The notes beneath the pieces were generated by a model. It was given only the letters and a program-made list of their open reading frames with translations. It made no database searches and was not told the DNA's origin. A stretch of 64,000 nt of DNA, from the NCBI RefSeq assembly GCF_000003815.2, contig NC_049990.1, positions 2,931,655-2,995,654 of the forward strand, written 5' to 3'. The number at the start of each line of letters is the position of its first letter. Position 1 is the first letter of the stretch. Both the position numbers and the translations under genes were made by a program. This document shows, one piece after another, positions 11,500 to 26,100 of this stretch. This DNA is from Branchiostoma floridae. Taxonomy: Eukaryota > Chordata > Leptocardii > Amphioxiformes > Branchiostomatidae.

Positions 11500-12960
11500 C
11501 CGTACCCAACAAGTTAGGCAAATCTTCGCGCTACGTCCCTCAGTTTTACAAACGACGAGCGAGGATCTAAACTTGTATTCTTCAAGCATAGTCGCGGAGA
11601 TAGTAGTGGTCGGGATGTTGCTGCTCCCCCTATAGCTAACTTGTACAGGTGGTCCGTGCAGCAAACACTATACCTCAGATACGGAGAAATGTGACCTGGA
11701 CCAGCCCTTAGCTCAGCAAGACAGCGTTGATATCAACATTAAAATGTGTTATTTGTATATTAATCAGTAATTTGTAGTTTGAAAATACTACTTCATCCAA
11801 GAAGTTAGACATATCTTTGCGATAGCGCAGCGCTACGTCCAGAGCAAACGACGAGCGAGGATGTAAACTTGTATTATTCAAGCAGATTTTGGGTCGCGGA
11901 GATAGAAGTTGTCGGGATTTTGCTCCCCCTATAGTTAACTTGTACAGTTGGTCCGTGCAGTAAACCCAAACCTGCTCAGCTACAGAGAAATGTGACCAAG
12001 ACCTGCCCTCAGCTCAGTAATACAGCGTTGATATCAACATTTAAATCTGTTTATGAGACTTTGTGGCGCCCGGCAATGTTGTCACGTACACGATGTTGAC
12101 CAACCCCGTGAACTCTGGGGAGGTCAAGGATCTTAACCTGAGCAGTAAACGCTACGCGTGCTCATCTACGGGGAATGTGACACCTGGGCTTTTCCTCACC
12201 TCAGTCAGACAGCGATTATTAATATCAACATTTAAGATATGTTCATAAGACTTTGTGGCGCGGCAATGTTGTCACGTACACGATGTTGACCAAGCCTGTG
12301 TACTCTGAGCAGGTCAAGGATCTTAGCCTGTACAAGTGGTCTGTGCAGTAAACGTTACGCCTAGCCTGTTCATCTAGAGGGAGTTTGACCTGGGCTTCAC
12401 CTCAGCTCAGAGATACAACGATGATATCAACATTGAGTCTGTTTTAGAGACTTTGTGTCTGTGTACTTTGAACGTGATGATCTGCCCCAAAGATAGCCTG
12501 ATCGAGTCATGAATAATAGCCCGGATATCAGGTAAAGGATGCAAACTTTGACATGTGGTCCGTGTAATAAACACTATACCTAATCAGCTACGGAGTGTGA
12601 CCCGTACCTGCCTATGTTGATATCAACATTTAGATGTGTTGATGGGACATTTTTGGCGGGCGGCAACGTTGCCACGTACCCGGTATCGATCAACCGTCTT
12701 TATGTACTCTGGGCCCTGAAAATAGTCTGGCATCTAACTAAGGGGGCTGTTGCAAAATGTTTTGGGGGCGTGCCGGCCCTAGAGCCCTAGGCACTAGAAA
12801 CAGTCTGGCATCTAACTCGGGGGAGGGGGGGAGAGATCGTTGCAGAATTTTGGGGCACGTTAACCCAAGAGCAGAGGAGTTGGCTTGTGTAGACCCTAGA
12901 AACAGTCTGGCATCCAGGCTAGATGTTGACCAACCCTGTGTACTCTGGACCTGACTTTAT
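11500..12960. repeat. Degenerate ~200-300 bp tandem repeats
   Basis: The block GATATCAACATT recurs at about 11728, 12028, 12218, 12424 and 12608, each time linked to CACGATGTTGACCAA, a GTCCGTGCAGTAAAC-type block and GAAATGTGACC-type blocks. The two left units (about 11520-11750 and 11815-12050) are the most alike. A piece of the same repeat occurs near 1080. There is no coding potential. It abuts the duplicated upstream block of gene B. Confidence 0.6.
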
Positions 12961-14117
12961 TCAGCCTTCCGGACGTTCACCCTTCGTACCACCTCCGTCT
13001 CCATAAATACCGTCGTTACCAGGTCTGGTTGGCGATAATATCGGCACATGAAAGAGTTTTAAATGCAAATGTTTGGTAGGTTTGAGGGGAGGGGCTACAC
13101 TGTTCCTGTATATGATGATGATATGACGGATTTTTTTCAAATACACGAAAAGAATTTATCTACCAATTTTCATACTTAAAGCTTTAAATCAATAAAGGTT
13201 TAATGCAACGGTATTGACGTGATTGAAAAGGATGTTTTCCTACAGTCTAGTACAGATACCAAACATACACCTGACCTCCACTATTTAAAAGAGGTCAATG
13301 GGATAGTCCATGTGACATATCAGGAATAGTGAAGTACACAAAAATATTAGTCTTTTGTACTTTTGGACCCCACTACTAGAAGAGAATGGAATGGTCCAAA
13401 TTATGTCAAATAAAGGTTATCAACAATGACGGTAGGCAGAAAGTTTACCTAAACGTTACATTGACTGATACGAAGGAAAAAGCAATCCTGATCACCTGTA
13501 TTTTCACGTTTCCATATCAACATACAAAAGTAACGATATCAAATATATCACCCCATTGTTTGAAAGAGCCATTGGAATAGTCCACGTGATTTATCAGATA
13601 CAGGGGAGTACAAAAAAATATTACCTTACTTAATTCTGTCCCCACTAGAAGAGAATAGAATAGTCCAAATTATGTTAGATGAAGGTTATCAACAATGATG
13701 GTTGGCGGAAAGTTTACCTAAACGTTGCACTTAGGGATACGTCCAAACTTTGAGGACAAAAACATGATCGCCTGTATTTTCCCCTGGCAAATAACATACA
13801 AAAGTAAGGATATCAAATACATTACCTCAATGTTTAAAAGGGGTCATTAGAATAGTCAACGTGATATATCAGAAACAGGGGGGTACGCAAAAAGATTACC
13901 TTACCTAATTTTGTCCCCACTAGAAGAGAATGGAACAGTCCAAGTAAAGTCATGTGAGAGTTATTGATCAGTCAAACAACAATGGCGGACAGGTAGGCGG
14001 AAACTTTACCCCACCGTCACACGTCCCGACCTAAGATAAGTCTATCCTTATTAGCCACAGTTGGGACAACGAGGAAGACACACAACTTTAATTGAAAGAA
14101 CAACCAAGCCAAGCAAG
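12925..14117 (+). promoter_or_regulatory. Duplicated upstream block of gene B
   Basis: This stretch aligns by eye with the region before gene A (about 1070-2426), including the three ~265-bp units at 13245-13505, 13505-13780 and 13790-14035. Similarity continues to the start codon, through CACACAACTTT and CAAGCAAGATG. It probably contains the gene B promoter and leader. No TATA box was identified. Confidence 0.6.
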
Positions 14118-17100
14118 ATGTCTAAGAGGCGGATTGAACGGAAAAAGCTTGAACGGGTAAGTCCCCTTTACTTTCTTTGTGTAGTAGATTGCAATGAAAC
14201 GTTGTGAGTTTTACCTAGCTTTGGGCGAGTTGCAATCACATAAGAAGAAGAGAGTCTGCTTAAAAGGCAGCATAGGCAGCAGTAAAGGTACAATGAGATA
14301 ATTTTATGGATATTCATATTCGTGGCTAAATTGACTTTGATCACATCTGTAAAACAAAATACTTTGGGTATATCGTGCGCATGACCCAGCGTCTGTGGAC
14401 TTTGAACGTCTGATGCCGAGGCTTGTTTGACTGTTTACCAGGTAACCATATCGCACCTGATAATTCTCAACAGGATTTGATGTAGGACTGTTGAAAGAGC
14501 AAATATTGACGAAGACGTTTTTATAACTGGCTTGATAATGGGTTAAAAAAATTGAAATAGTTGGACAGTCACGTGCCGCGTCAGAAAGTCTATTGCATTT
14601 ATTCAACGAGGTCAAATTCCTTTTTTCTTTTCTCTTGTGAAAAAGACTGCCGGAAATTTTCGGTTACATTCTTTGGGCATAAGGCCATACTGATTTGATT
14701 ATATGGATGACATCGAATGCGAACCCAAAAACTGATGCGAGCTTTCGACTAAAAGTTTGGCCATAGATAATACTGCCTTCATTATGAAATATAAGTGGTC
14801 AGGATGGTTGAACATAGGACTAAATACATATGATATATATGATGTATATACATACATATAGATACCGACAATTGGGTGTGCGTAGGGACCGGTTCATCGT
14901 ACCAGTACAAACCCGTTTTTTTCTTGGAACGGTCCGAAAAACCATGGGGTTTCGCCGATTAGGAAATGGACACACCATATCGGCAATCGCTTGGGAGCTT
15001 CCCGGGCCAAGAAAGTCACTTTATAGTCATTTGTTTCTACAGTCAAAGATACAAAGGCAGTTAATTTTGATCGGATAGGATTATAAAACGCAAGTGGGAG
15101 TCTGATGCCCAACCAAACAAGTTCGTTTTAAGTATTGCCAATTCACAAGTTTTCATAGACAATCCCATGGATCTGAATCGTACCTGTACCTGAACTTTCT
15201 GTACTGGTACCCATCCCTACCAACACTTTTTTTTTCATTTTTTTTCTTTCACATCATTTTCTTCGACTTTCTACTTCCTTTGGTATTCTGTCACATTATC
15301 TGTTTTCCAATACTAATCTTACAGATACTTTGTACGATTTAAGCCATGGTCGAAAACGTTTTTAGGAAACCCCCGAAAATTGATGTGCGCGCGGATGTCA
15401 TCCATATAATAAAATTAACGTGGCCTAAATACTAATCAAGCATGCAACTAACCCACACCAGGCCTATAGATATAAACCCACTTCCAATCGTTTACACAGA
15501 GTCCTGTACTACCTAGTTACGGCTTTTTAACTATAGACTATGATTTTTTAAATTGGGTACGTTTGAAGTTTCTGCTTTTTTTATGTCCGTCATATCTGAA
15601 TGGCATGATGTACTATCGCTTTATTATATGTAAATATTCAACTGTACAGTGAATGTTTGATGGCACCAAATATCAGTATTGCTGCCTGGGATGTCCCCTG
15701 TACTGCATTGTTGCAATTTTGGTAAAATAAGATACCAAGCAAACTTGTAAATTTTGTTATCATTGAAAAAGGAAGGCTATAGAAGATAATATCAGTGCCT
15801 CGATACCCTTCAAAGTGTAAATGCGATGGTCGCCATACAACCTAGATACAGGAGAAGTTGTGATATTGTTGTGTTTTCTACCTGTATCCTGTTTTATTGG
15901 TGCTGTATTCTGATGATGAATTCCGCTTTCCTCTCTTTTTTAAATTTGGTACGTTTGAAGTTTCTGCTTTATTTTATGTCCGTCATATCTGAATGATATG
16001 ATGTACTATTGCTTTATTACATGTAAATAATCAACTGTACAGTGCATGTTTGATGGCACCAAAAATCAGTATTGCTGTCTGGAATGTCCTTTGTATTGCA
16101 TTGTTGCAATTTTGATAAAATAAGATACCAAGCAAACTTGCAAATTTTTTTATCATTGCAAATAGGAAGGCTATAGAAGATGATATCGGTGCCTCGATAT
16201 CCTTCAAAGTGTGAATGTGATGGTCGCCATATAGTTGTGATATTGCCGTGTTTTCTACCTGTATCCTGTTTTATCACTGCTGTATTCTGATGATGAATTC
16301 AACTTTCCTCAGGAACTCATACGTGCAGCTGAATGTGGTGATATACAGAAGGTGACACGCCTGCTCCAACAGGGAGTGGATGTCAACTGTACAACCTGGG
16401 TGAGTAGCGAGGGATAGCTTTTTTACCTGTTTTCTCAATGACTAGGTGGGCGGGGAGGGGGCATGTCATCCTCTATGTCGCTGGGTCTTGATATACATGG
16501 CGTCTTTTTCGTTTCTTTCGATTGACGCACATTATCACCATTACCGCGAAGTCATTTATTCTTGGGCAAGGGCTTATTACGGGTGTTTGACATACTTGTG
16601 ATTTCAACATCAGGATTATATGTGTTCATCATGATGGTATGAATAATCTTAGTTTCCATGTGATGGTGACTTCTGTTGTTACAGTTTGGAGTCACGCCAC
16701 TTCACTGGGCAGCTTCAGAAGGACATGTTGGTGTTGCTGAACTCCTCCTGAAGGCTGGGGCACAGGCGGACAGTACTACTAAAGTAAGGGTCGTTGCTTA
16801 CTGTAGGTGATTGCATATCTGAGTGGAGAAAGTCACGTATGAATTTGAGTAGTGTTTATCATTTTGGTTTGGATAGGTGTAATAAAAAAATATAGCATGG
16901 AATGTTATAATTCGATGTGCTGGTTTTAAGTTTGATAATGCAAATGTGGATGACTTCTCCCACCATGTAATGTCATCTCTGTTCCCGCTGTTACAGTTTA
17001 AATCCACACCCCTTCACAATACAGCTTCAGGAGGACATGTTGGTGTTGCTGAACTCCTCCTGAAGGCTGGAGCACGGGTGGACAGAGGGGATGTGGTAAG

Positions 17101-20100
17101 TGTTGATGATTAACTTCATATGTATTTTCTATCTTAAATGACACTTATATCCTGTAGTGACAAAGGTCCAAGTGTAAAACTTTCTGCTTCAATCATTTAT
17201 CCATGTCTGTAGAATATCTGCATGTTGTCTAAGAATAAATTACTTACAACCATTGTGTTAATGCCTGCTGTTTTATATAGGACGGCGAGACTCCTGAGGA
17301 CATAGCCGCAAGTGAAGACGTTCCAGACGAGCATGAGAAAGATCGCATCCTGGTAGGAAGGAAGAGAATTCTTGAGCTTTTCGCAGCAGCAAAGATGGCC
17401 GGGTAGGTTAAAATCTGGGTCGATGCTATGAATGGTGGTTTTATCAACAATCTTCTACCATTGCTTTGTTTGGAATAAAACAAGTTGATCATTTCAACTC
17501 ACATTCAAAGACAATAAAAATGAGTCAATTGTATACTGCTTACTTTTCAGGACAGCGTTACTCATTACATTGAACCACGATATATTTATGCAGCAACTGT
17601 AAATGTATGTATATGACAATTCTATAATGTTTATCCTTCTTCTCGTTGTATTCTCCATGTGAAATAGCTAACTTAGAATGCTGTTTTGTCTCAGCCCTTA
17701 CAGGCGCACAGTAGGCAACTTGGGTCCAGAAGGAGGTGAACTACAGACCGCGTCTTGTACCGTCACTGTACCGCCTGGGGCCGTTACCATGGAAACAGAT
17801 ATTACCTGTCAGGTCATCAACTTAAATGACGTCACTCTCCCCCTGAAGGACGGAGCGATGTTAGTGAGTGACGTCATAGAGCTGGGTCCGCCCGGGACAA
17901 GCTTCCACCAACCTGTCACTGTGCAGATGCAGTACAGCAGTGCGTTGTTAGGTGGCACCAGGGAGGCCGCTGTGTGGGTGACTGAGGACAAGTCGCATTG
18001 GATAAAACTTACAACGACCGAAAAAGTATGTGAATAAACAGAAAATCTCAAGAGCGAAATATTTTATATTTCTTGATTTATCTTTGTATTGACAAGCAAT
18101 AATTTTTTGAAGGCCCATGGTCAATAAGTTAAACAAACTGAGTGTGTGGTAGATCAATTTGAGTGAAGTTATGATACACTTGAAATAATGTATAGATATG
18201 AATAACACTCCTGGCTACTGGAAGAACGTAGACAGATATAGCTAATGAAATGAATCCGTTTTCTAGAGCGAGAACAGGCTTGCCGTATCAGTGGACCATT
18301 TCTCCACCTTTGCCGTCATCAGTCACCCCAAGCAGGACCAGTTTACTGTGCCTGCAGAAGGCTGCACTCTGACGTCATCAACACAGCCTGCAGTACAAAT
18401 CAGCTTCCCCAAACAGGCTGTAACCACAGCAACACAAGTCACAATACAGGTCAGAGTATCAACTCATAGCTACACTTGTTCTATGTATGCTGGTGTAGAC
18501 AACATTAATTATAATAGTTTCCGTTTCATTTTAGCTCAATCAATTCTGAACAATTGCAAAAGATGTTGACGAAGGTTCTTGTTGCTATGCATTGCGATAT
18601 TGTAATAACTCAAAACGGCATTGTCACCATAGGTCCAAGAAGTTCCCAAGCAAGCAGTTGATGACATCAAGGCAAAGAACCGGTCTTTCAACCACCTTAT
18701 TGGCACCAGCCCGAAAGTTACTATTGAAACTGAGTCGGGCTCTGCAGTCCAGTTCCTCAAACCAGTCACAGTGCGAGTCCCACATCCTGAACACTACATG
18801 GACATCCAACATGAGGGACCCACCAAACTGAGAGTGATGTCATGTAAGGAGGGCACAGAAGACTGGACGGATGTGACAGACATCGTCACTAACATCCAGG
18901 TTACAGAGGAGTTTGTGGAGTTTAAAGTCACACATTTTACCAGGTACTGTAATTACCTTGCTACTTGATAGAGGGGATCTAGAGCGACGAAAGCAAGACG
19001 ATTTTGAGCTAGTTCTACTGTCGAGTTGCTATTCTGACAATGTGGTTGCATCAGCACATGATAAGTTTCATGTGAGCATTTAGATAGTTTAGAAACAAAC
19101 ACCAACGATAGAATAAAATATAATTCTTTTAAAATCATTTATCACCAGGAGGTTGCAAGCCTTGAAAGTTCATCTGTTAACAGTTGGTAGAATTCATGAT
19201 GAAAGATCTTTTCCAACACAATCAATTAAACACTTAACTGATTCTTTTACCTGTAAGATACCGGATTTTGTTCTCTCATGAATCTGCCGATTGACATTGA
19301 CGTTATGCGGATTGTAGACACATGAATCTGTGATCAGTAAATTAAATGAATCGTTATTTGTGGCGTCTTCCGTCCCTATTCAGAGATGGTTGTCCAATAC
19401 CTTGTGTCCGAATTTGCAGTTTATACATTCTCCTTCATACAAGTACACTTCCTTTCCAGGTTTATGGTAATCCTTGTTGATACCATCGGCGGTGACCCGC
19501 AAGAATTAGGACCAATCCCCTTACACCTTTGCCGATGGCTTGAACATCACAATCACACAGACCAGTCTGTGACTACACCAGGTATGTCTGTGTTCGTGAT
19601 AAGTCTGTGTGTTTATTGTATATGTTTTATCTAGCGGAGGTCATCCACAAACTACATTACTGCTGGAAAAATCGGGCTAACGGGATGTCATGAGCTACAA
19701 TGACTTAACGGTCAGATAAGCATGGCTTATAAACTAGCTAGCCATGACTTTATTACATCAAGAACATTAAAAATACACTACTTGATATGTAGAAGGGGAA
19801 ACCAGGGAAAACGGTTGTTATTTTCATCCAGTAGACAGCAGTGTACCACTTGAAATACAGCTGCGTGGCCCTGGGATGCAGCAGCTGTACTCCCAGGCCT
19901 GCCGCCAGGGGGCGCGACCGGTGCACAACACGCGCGGGCTCGTGGTTGGTCAGTACAGATCCGGGAAGACTTGTGTCGTCAGGAGGCTGACGGGAGAGAA
20001 GGCTGTGGAGGATGAACCGATAACAGACGGCATCGACATTTCACCGAGCGTGATGACCACAACTTGGCGGAAGGCAAAAGGTATGAAATTTGATTGCTGG

Positions 20101-23100
20101 TCGAATTCGGGTCCTTCAACATATGAAATGCAAAAGACTCGTTTCTGCAATATCTTACATGTTCGTCAAGACTGTATATTTAAAAAAACATAGGATCTCA
20201 ATATGTCTTCGCAGGATTTTTGAAAATGAAATGATTTAATCTAGTTTCAGCTTTGACAGTGTGGTGAACTATGTTTTATTTGCAGAAGAGCCTGATGAAT
20301 TCAAGGAAACGATGGCAAATCGCTTAGCGGAGCAGCAAGAACAGGACAAATCAGAAAACCTGACATCGTCACGAACCGAAAAAGCAGTAGAGCAGCAGAG
20401 GGATGGCAAAATCTCTAAAGGTATTCAATAAATGATGTGTACACTGAACGCGAATGTTAACCTTAGTAAAGTTTGATTAACCTTAATAATCGTTCGCATT
20501 GGTATGATTCATGTCTAAGAACATGCAATGATACATAGTACCATAATAAAGAAACAAGGAAGCCCGCTTTGCCAACGCAGCAAAAGAAATCACTGAAAAC
20601 GGGAGGCACCGACACACAGTCAACCGACTTTAAAGCTGGAAAATAGAAACGTTTTACCTATCATCTACATTTTTCAATTAGTTAGAAATGAATACATATT
20701 GGGAACGTAGACTGGTAATGTAGCCTTGAAACGTTTTGTGCTCAAGGCCGTCCTTTGTTTATGTCTTTGGGCCTTATTTATTAATGGCATTCACTAGTTG
20801 CTGAAAATGTTAGTTGCGCTACAACGAAGCCAAACGTTACCACCTTGAGACGGGCTGGTGAAGGATCGTTCAGGCACATTCTTTAGGTTTCAGGTAAACA
20901 TAAAGTTTCTATTGCAGGGAGAGGAGAAGAAGAAGGCAGGGCTACGTCATCAGGACAACCACAGCACCAACAGCGACTGCAGGATGATGTCACAGTACAG
21001 CAAACACAGGACATTCCGGATGATGTCATGCCGAAAGTCAAACAGCTACTACCGAGTGACGTCGCGGTCCAGCAGCAAACACAAGACATTCCGGATGATG
21101 TCATGACGAAAGTCGAACAGCAGCAACCGAGTGACGTTATGGTCCAGCAGCAAACACAAGATATTCCAGATGATGTAATAATGAAAGCCAAAGAGCGACT
21201 CCAGAGTGGTGTAGCCGAGGAGCAGCTTGGAACAGCCGAACACCCGCGTCTCTCTATCTGGGACTTCGGCGGTCAGGCCACATACTACGGCTCGCATCAG
21301 AGCTTCTTCACCTACCGCGGGATCTACATCCTGGTCATGTCTCTGTTGCAGAAGCTGTCCGACCCAGTTCCTGATCTGGACTACAAGGCATCAGCGGACA
21401 ACCTCGTCACTGGAAGAGGTATGTACCGTACATTTTAGTGCACTTAGGTGATGACAATGCAATCCGGTTGATCGGAAACAGGTCAATTTAAAGCTTAAGA
21501 CTCTGAAGGCGTTTGGTTTGAAGATGGGAACTAAAATGGAACTTAGATTTAAGAAGTGTTAAAAAGGTGAAATTGTGAAGCAATCATTTACTGTTTAAGA
21601 AAATAACAAGACTTCTCCACATACCCAGACTACCTGGACCACTGGCTGAACTCAGTTCACACACACACACTAGTGCACGGACGGGAGCACACAGGACAGC
21701 CGCCGGTCGTCTTGGTCCTCACACACAAGGATATGGTCAGCGAGGTATGCAGAAGATTCTTAGATATTTTTCGAAAACCCGTAAAAGTACTTCCAATGAG
21801 CTTGTCTTTGAGCTTGCAGTTCATTACTGAAATGCATTGCTGAAAGGATTAGACTTGAGTTTATTAATCAATATTGCTCTGAGGTCGTCATTAAATGAAT
21901 TAAGTGTTCTCTTGCTTTCAGTCGGAGATTGAGGAGTACAAGAAAGACATACTTGATCACATCAGCGATAAGGCTGCTGGCAAACACGTGTTACCAAAGA
22001 TTTTTGTCGTCGACAATTTCGACGAGGACAACAGCGACATTGACGAGCTCCGAGAGTACCTCCGCGAGGTGGCACAGGACCAGTGGTACATGGGGCAGGA
22101 GGTACCGATAACCTGGCTTCATCTGAAGTCCAAACTGATGGACAAGAGGAGAGAGGGCGACCCATTCTGCGGTTTCCAAGACGCCGTCGATCTGGCCCGG
22201 AGTGATGACGTAGGCATCACGGACGACAGTCATGTTGCGGACATCCTGACCTTCCTGCACGACCTTGGTGATATCATCTTCGTCGACGAACCGGCCCTCC
22301 GTGATCACGTGGCCCTTCGACCCCAGGTGATGATCGACGTCTTCAAGACCATCATTACCGTCCCTGAGTACCAACAAGACAGGGGCACGAATGCGGAGGT
22401 TGCCGAGATGTGGAGCAGGCTTGAGAATGAAGGCATCCTCAGCGACAGGTTGTTGACAATCATCTGGACCAAAGCAGATCAGACGATGCAGCAACCCTTC
22501 CTACTCCGAAACAAAACCTTCCTGAAGCGACTGATGGAGAAGTACTACCTCATCTGCAACGCCACGCCGTTCGGTGGGTTCGATGACACAATGCATAGGC
22601 CTGAGAAAGAAGAGATCTACTTCGTTCCATCTCTTCTGGCCGCAAAGCCTGACGACAGCACCTTGTATCCTGGGCACATGAGGAGATACCGGTATCCTCT
22701 GTATGTCGTCTTCGACAACATGTTCCTGCCCAGCGGCATGTTCTACCGTCTACAAGCGATCTGTGTACGCAGGTTTGGTCTTGCAGAGTCCTGTGTGTTC
22801 GCTGGCTGCGGCCGCTTTCCTACCGATGACAAAACGCAACAGTTCGTTGTGACCAAGGTAAAGCACTACTTGAAGGTGGAGATTCTGTCGTCTGAAGCTG
22901 AAGACCAGGCAGTGTTCACACAGGGTCTTCCCGTTAGGAAGTTCCTCAGCAGCTGTCTTTTCGAGATCAAGGAGAAGTGGATCCCCTCTATCCAGTACGA
23001 CTGGTGCTTCGGGGAAGAGTCAGACGAAGGATCTTCTATACCTTCATTCCATCCGCTCTCTGAAACCGGGCAAGAAACAGCAACACCCAGTCGGTGAGGT

Positions 23101-26100
23101 CAATTATTCCATTTCTTTAGGAGCGAGTCAATCATTTTTATTTGAGCAAATAAGCAAATAATTCTTCTTGTTATGAAATTACACTTTCTATATATAACCT
23201 TATATTGTGTTATATATAGAGACTTGTGTTACTAAGTTATTATTTTAATCTCAGATTTCCAGAAGACTTTATCTGGATGGATCGCAACTGTGAACAGAGA
23301 GCAACTCGTTTAGGTAAAACATTTGCTTTCTTAGTTTGACTTCTCGGCTAATTTCTATAAAGGCGTAAAAGGTTTGTATTCTTCCTAACGAAACTACTTT
23401 GCACATGCAGAAAATTCGGGTGGTGAGGGTCCAGCAACGACAGAGCACACCCTGAGCCCAGCTGACATCAGTGCAATCCGCACGATCGGTCCTGTCCTGG
23501 ACTGTATGGAGACATGTGGAGGGCTGAGTCTGCCGGACTGTGATCAGATCAGGCACGAGCTCACATTCGTCAGCCGGTTCAAAGAGTTGGTCGCTGCTGT
23601 CGACAAGGCCGGAAAAATGTGCCTATTGGGCGCGTCTGTGGAGGTTTGCCTGCCAGACATGGCACCTATGTTCCCCAGAGAAGAGAGGGGTAAATTACTT
23701 AAAATGAGTCTTCTTTGGCGGTGGTTCGAACCCTCCGATATCTTACACCTGTTTGTGATGCTCTGTCCACTTTATCTGCTTATTTGCCTGACACTTTGTT
23801 TACACACCAAAATGTTAATGATTCACTTTAATTTTGCTAGGGAACGAAATCGTTGTCCTACACGTCGGAGACTACAATGACAAGCTCGTCCAGCCACTAA
23901 TGGGGCAGATAGTCCAGTCGTTCAGCAGGTACGGTGTAACAGTTCGTGAAGACGTCATCAAACCAGAGGAAGTCATCACTGACAAACTTTTGGATTATCT
24001 TCTCAACCAAAACTTCAGGATGGTCGTGCCCATCATCACACCACAGGCTCTTCACAGCCAGCACTGGTCCGCGCTTGGGTACGAGTTCAGCGTACAGAAC
24101 AAGAACCTGGTCTTTCCCGTGTTCGCTTACCCTGAAGGGACCAGGGAGCGTTTGTTCGAGGTGCTCGGCAGGCGCTGTGCGGGGATGTTGGATATGTCAT
24201 CTATAGAAGTACCATTGACAGAGGAACCGCTGTCCAGTACGAAAGTCGGTCTTATTACTGCAGAAATCCTGAGGAAGGTACGTTAATGTAATGTAAAGTC
24301 CATTATGTTATACCATATGTTCTCATAAACTAAGCTATGAGCATCGAATCACTTTTTCTGGCATTTTGATAAATTAGGAAAATTGTGTTTCCACAGGCGT
24401 CATCCTCCGTCGTACTGAACACGTACAAGATCACACCAGAAGGCTGCACACTTGAGGAAGATGGTGTCACTATCTCGTTTCCTAAAGGATGCGTCAAGAC
24501 GGAAAGGTCCCTGTCCTTGGAGGTAAATTTAATGTACTTGGTGGCATTTGTAGTATATCTATGTCACTGGCTTAGCAGGTAATTCTATGTGTAGCTTGAA
24601 AATATAGAGAGACTATCGTTTTCCAGGATTGGCCATGTACTGTATAGCTATTCAACCAAAGGGCCTTTATTGATTTTCCCTACCAATTACCCTTTGTTGC
24701 TATCGTATAGGTCGAGATGCTGCCCATTGATGATGCCTTAACAAAGGCTTTCTCAGCTGTGACGCCGGTACTGACTGTGCACCAGGAACAGGAGGAAGAT
24801 TTCTTACAGCCCGTGAGAGTCACCCTGCCGTGGGCATGGAAGAAGAGTGACTGTGGAGCGGACAAAACAGTCTTGATGGAGAGAAAATCACATCCACCCC
24901 ATTGGTCTTTATTAAGGGTGGATTTCGACGAGTCAGAGGACACAGTCACATTCACAACGAGACACTTCTGCGGGTAATGCACTGTCTTTTATAGAGCACT
25001 TGTTTCACATCTTTTTAGCAACCATGTATGTAACTCTTCAAATGATTCCTGTAATAGTTCTCATTGTTTTGTTTAACTGTTTAGGATTGCTGGCGTCAAG
25101 GAAAGTGGCAATGACGGCGAAAGTTCGGCCTCTTCTGGCGATAGTCCAGAAAACCAGGACGAGGCAGCCAACCAGGGCGCGGTAGAAGAAAGTATCACAA
25201 ACGAACCGGGGAACCCTGATGAGGCATACGAAGTCGGCGAGGAGGCGACAGAAGAAAGTGTCTCAAGAAAACCAGGACACCAGGATGAGCCAGCTAATCA
25301 AACGGTAGCAGAAGAAAGTGTTTCAAGAGAACCAAATAACCCATCAACACGCACGTCTACAACCCCTACTGGAGCATTTCAAGAATGTTGGAACAGATAC
25401 ACGGAAGCCAACGTTAACCTCATCATAAACCCAAATGAAGTCACAACAGACAACAACTACATTCACATCATGTGTGTTCACAAGGACGATGATCCAACAG
25501 ACTTTTTCCGAGCTACCAATATGCTTTCGCTTCCGACGTTTCAACAACGCATCGCTATGGGAAAGGAAGAAAGAATAGATGCCACGTTTGACGACAGGAA
25601 AGAAGTCGTTGGCGATCCCATTGATGTTTCAAATGGAATCAACTTCTACTTCCCACCGGCTAACTGCAACAGGTCGTCCGTCGGACTCGTTCTGAACCCT
25701 CAGATCCATTCCGAACCCAAGGACATGTATTCAGGATTTGTCAATTTCAAACGTCTTTCGGAATCCGGAACACCCAGGGACCGTATCAACCCAGCACCAG
25801 TGTTCCTTTCTACTGCGCATGAAGGTAAATCTTAGTGACTCATTTCTTCCTGCTGTTATGATTGTAGATAATAAACGCTTTTCAACAACAACCATAACAA
25901 TGACTGTGATAGTTGTCATGTCTATCTGAGAGAGATCTTTCGTCTTATAGGGAGAAGTTGATAAATTGTATTTACTTGCTCTTCTTATAGGGAGAAGTTG
26001 ATAAATTGTATTTATTAGCTCTCTCTATCTTTTGATACTGATACTTAATAACAGGACTGGTCTTATTGAGCTATCCACGTTAGATTCATCACACGCAGAT

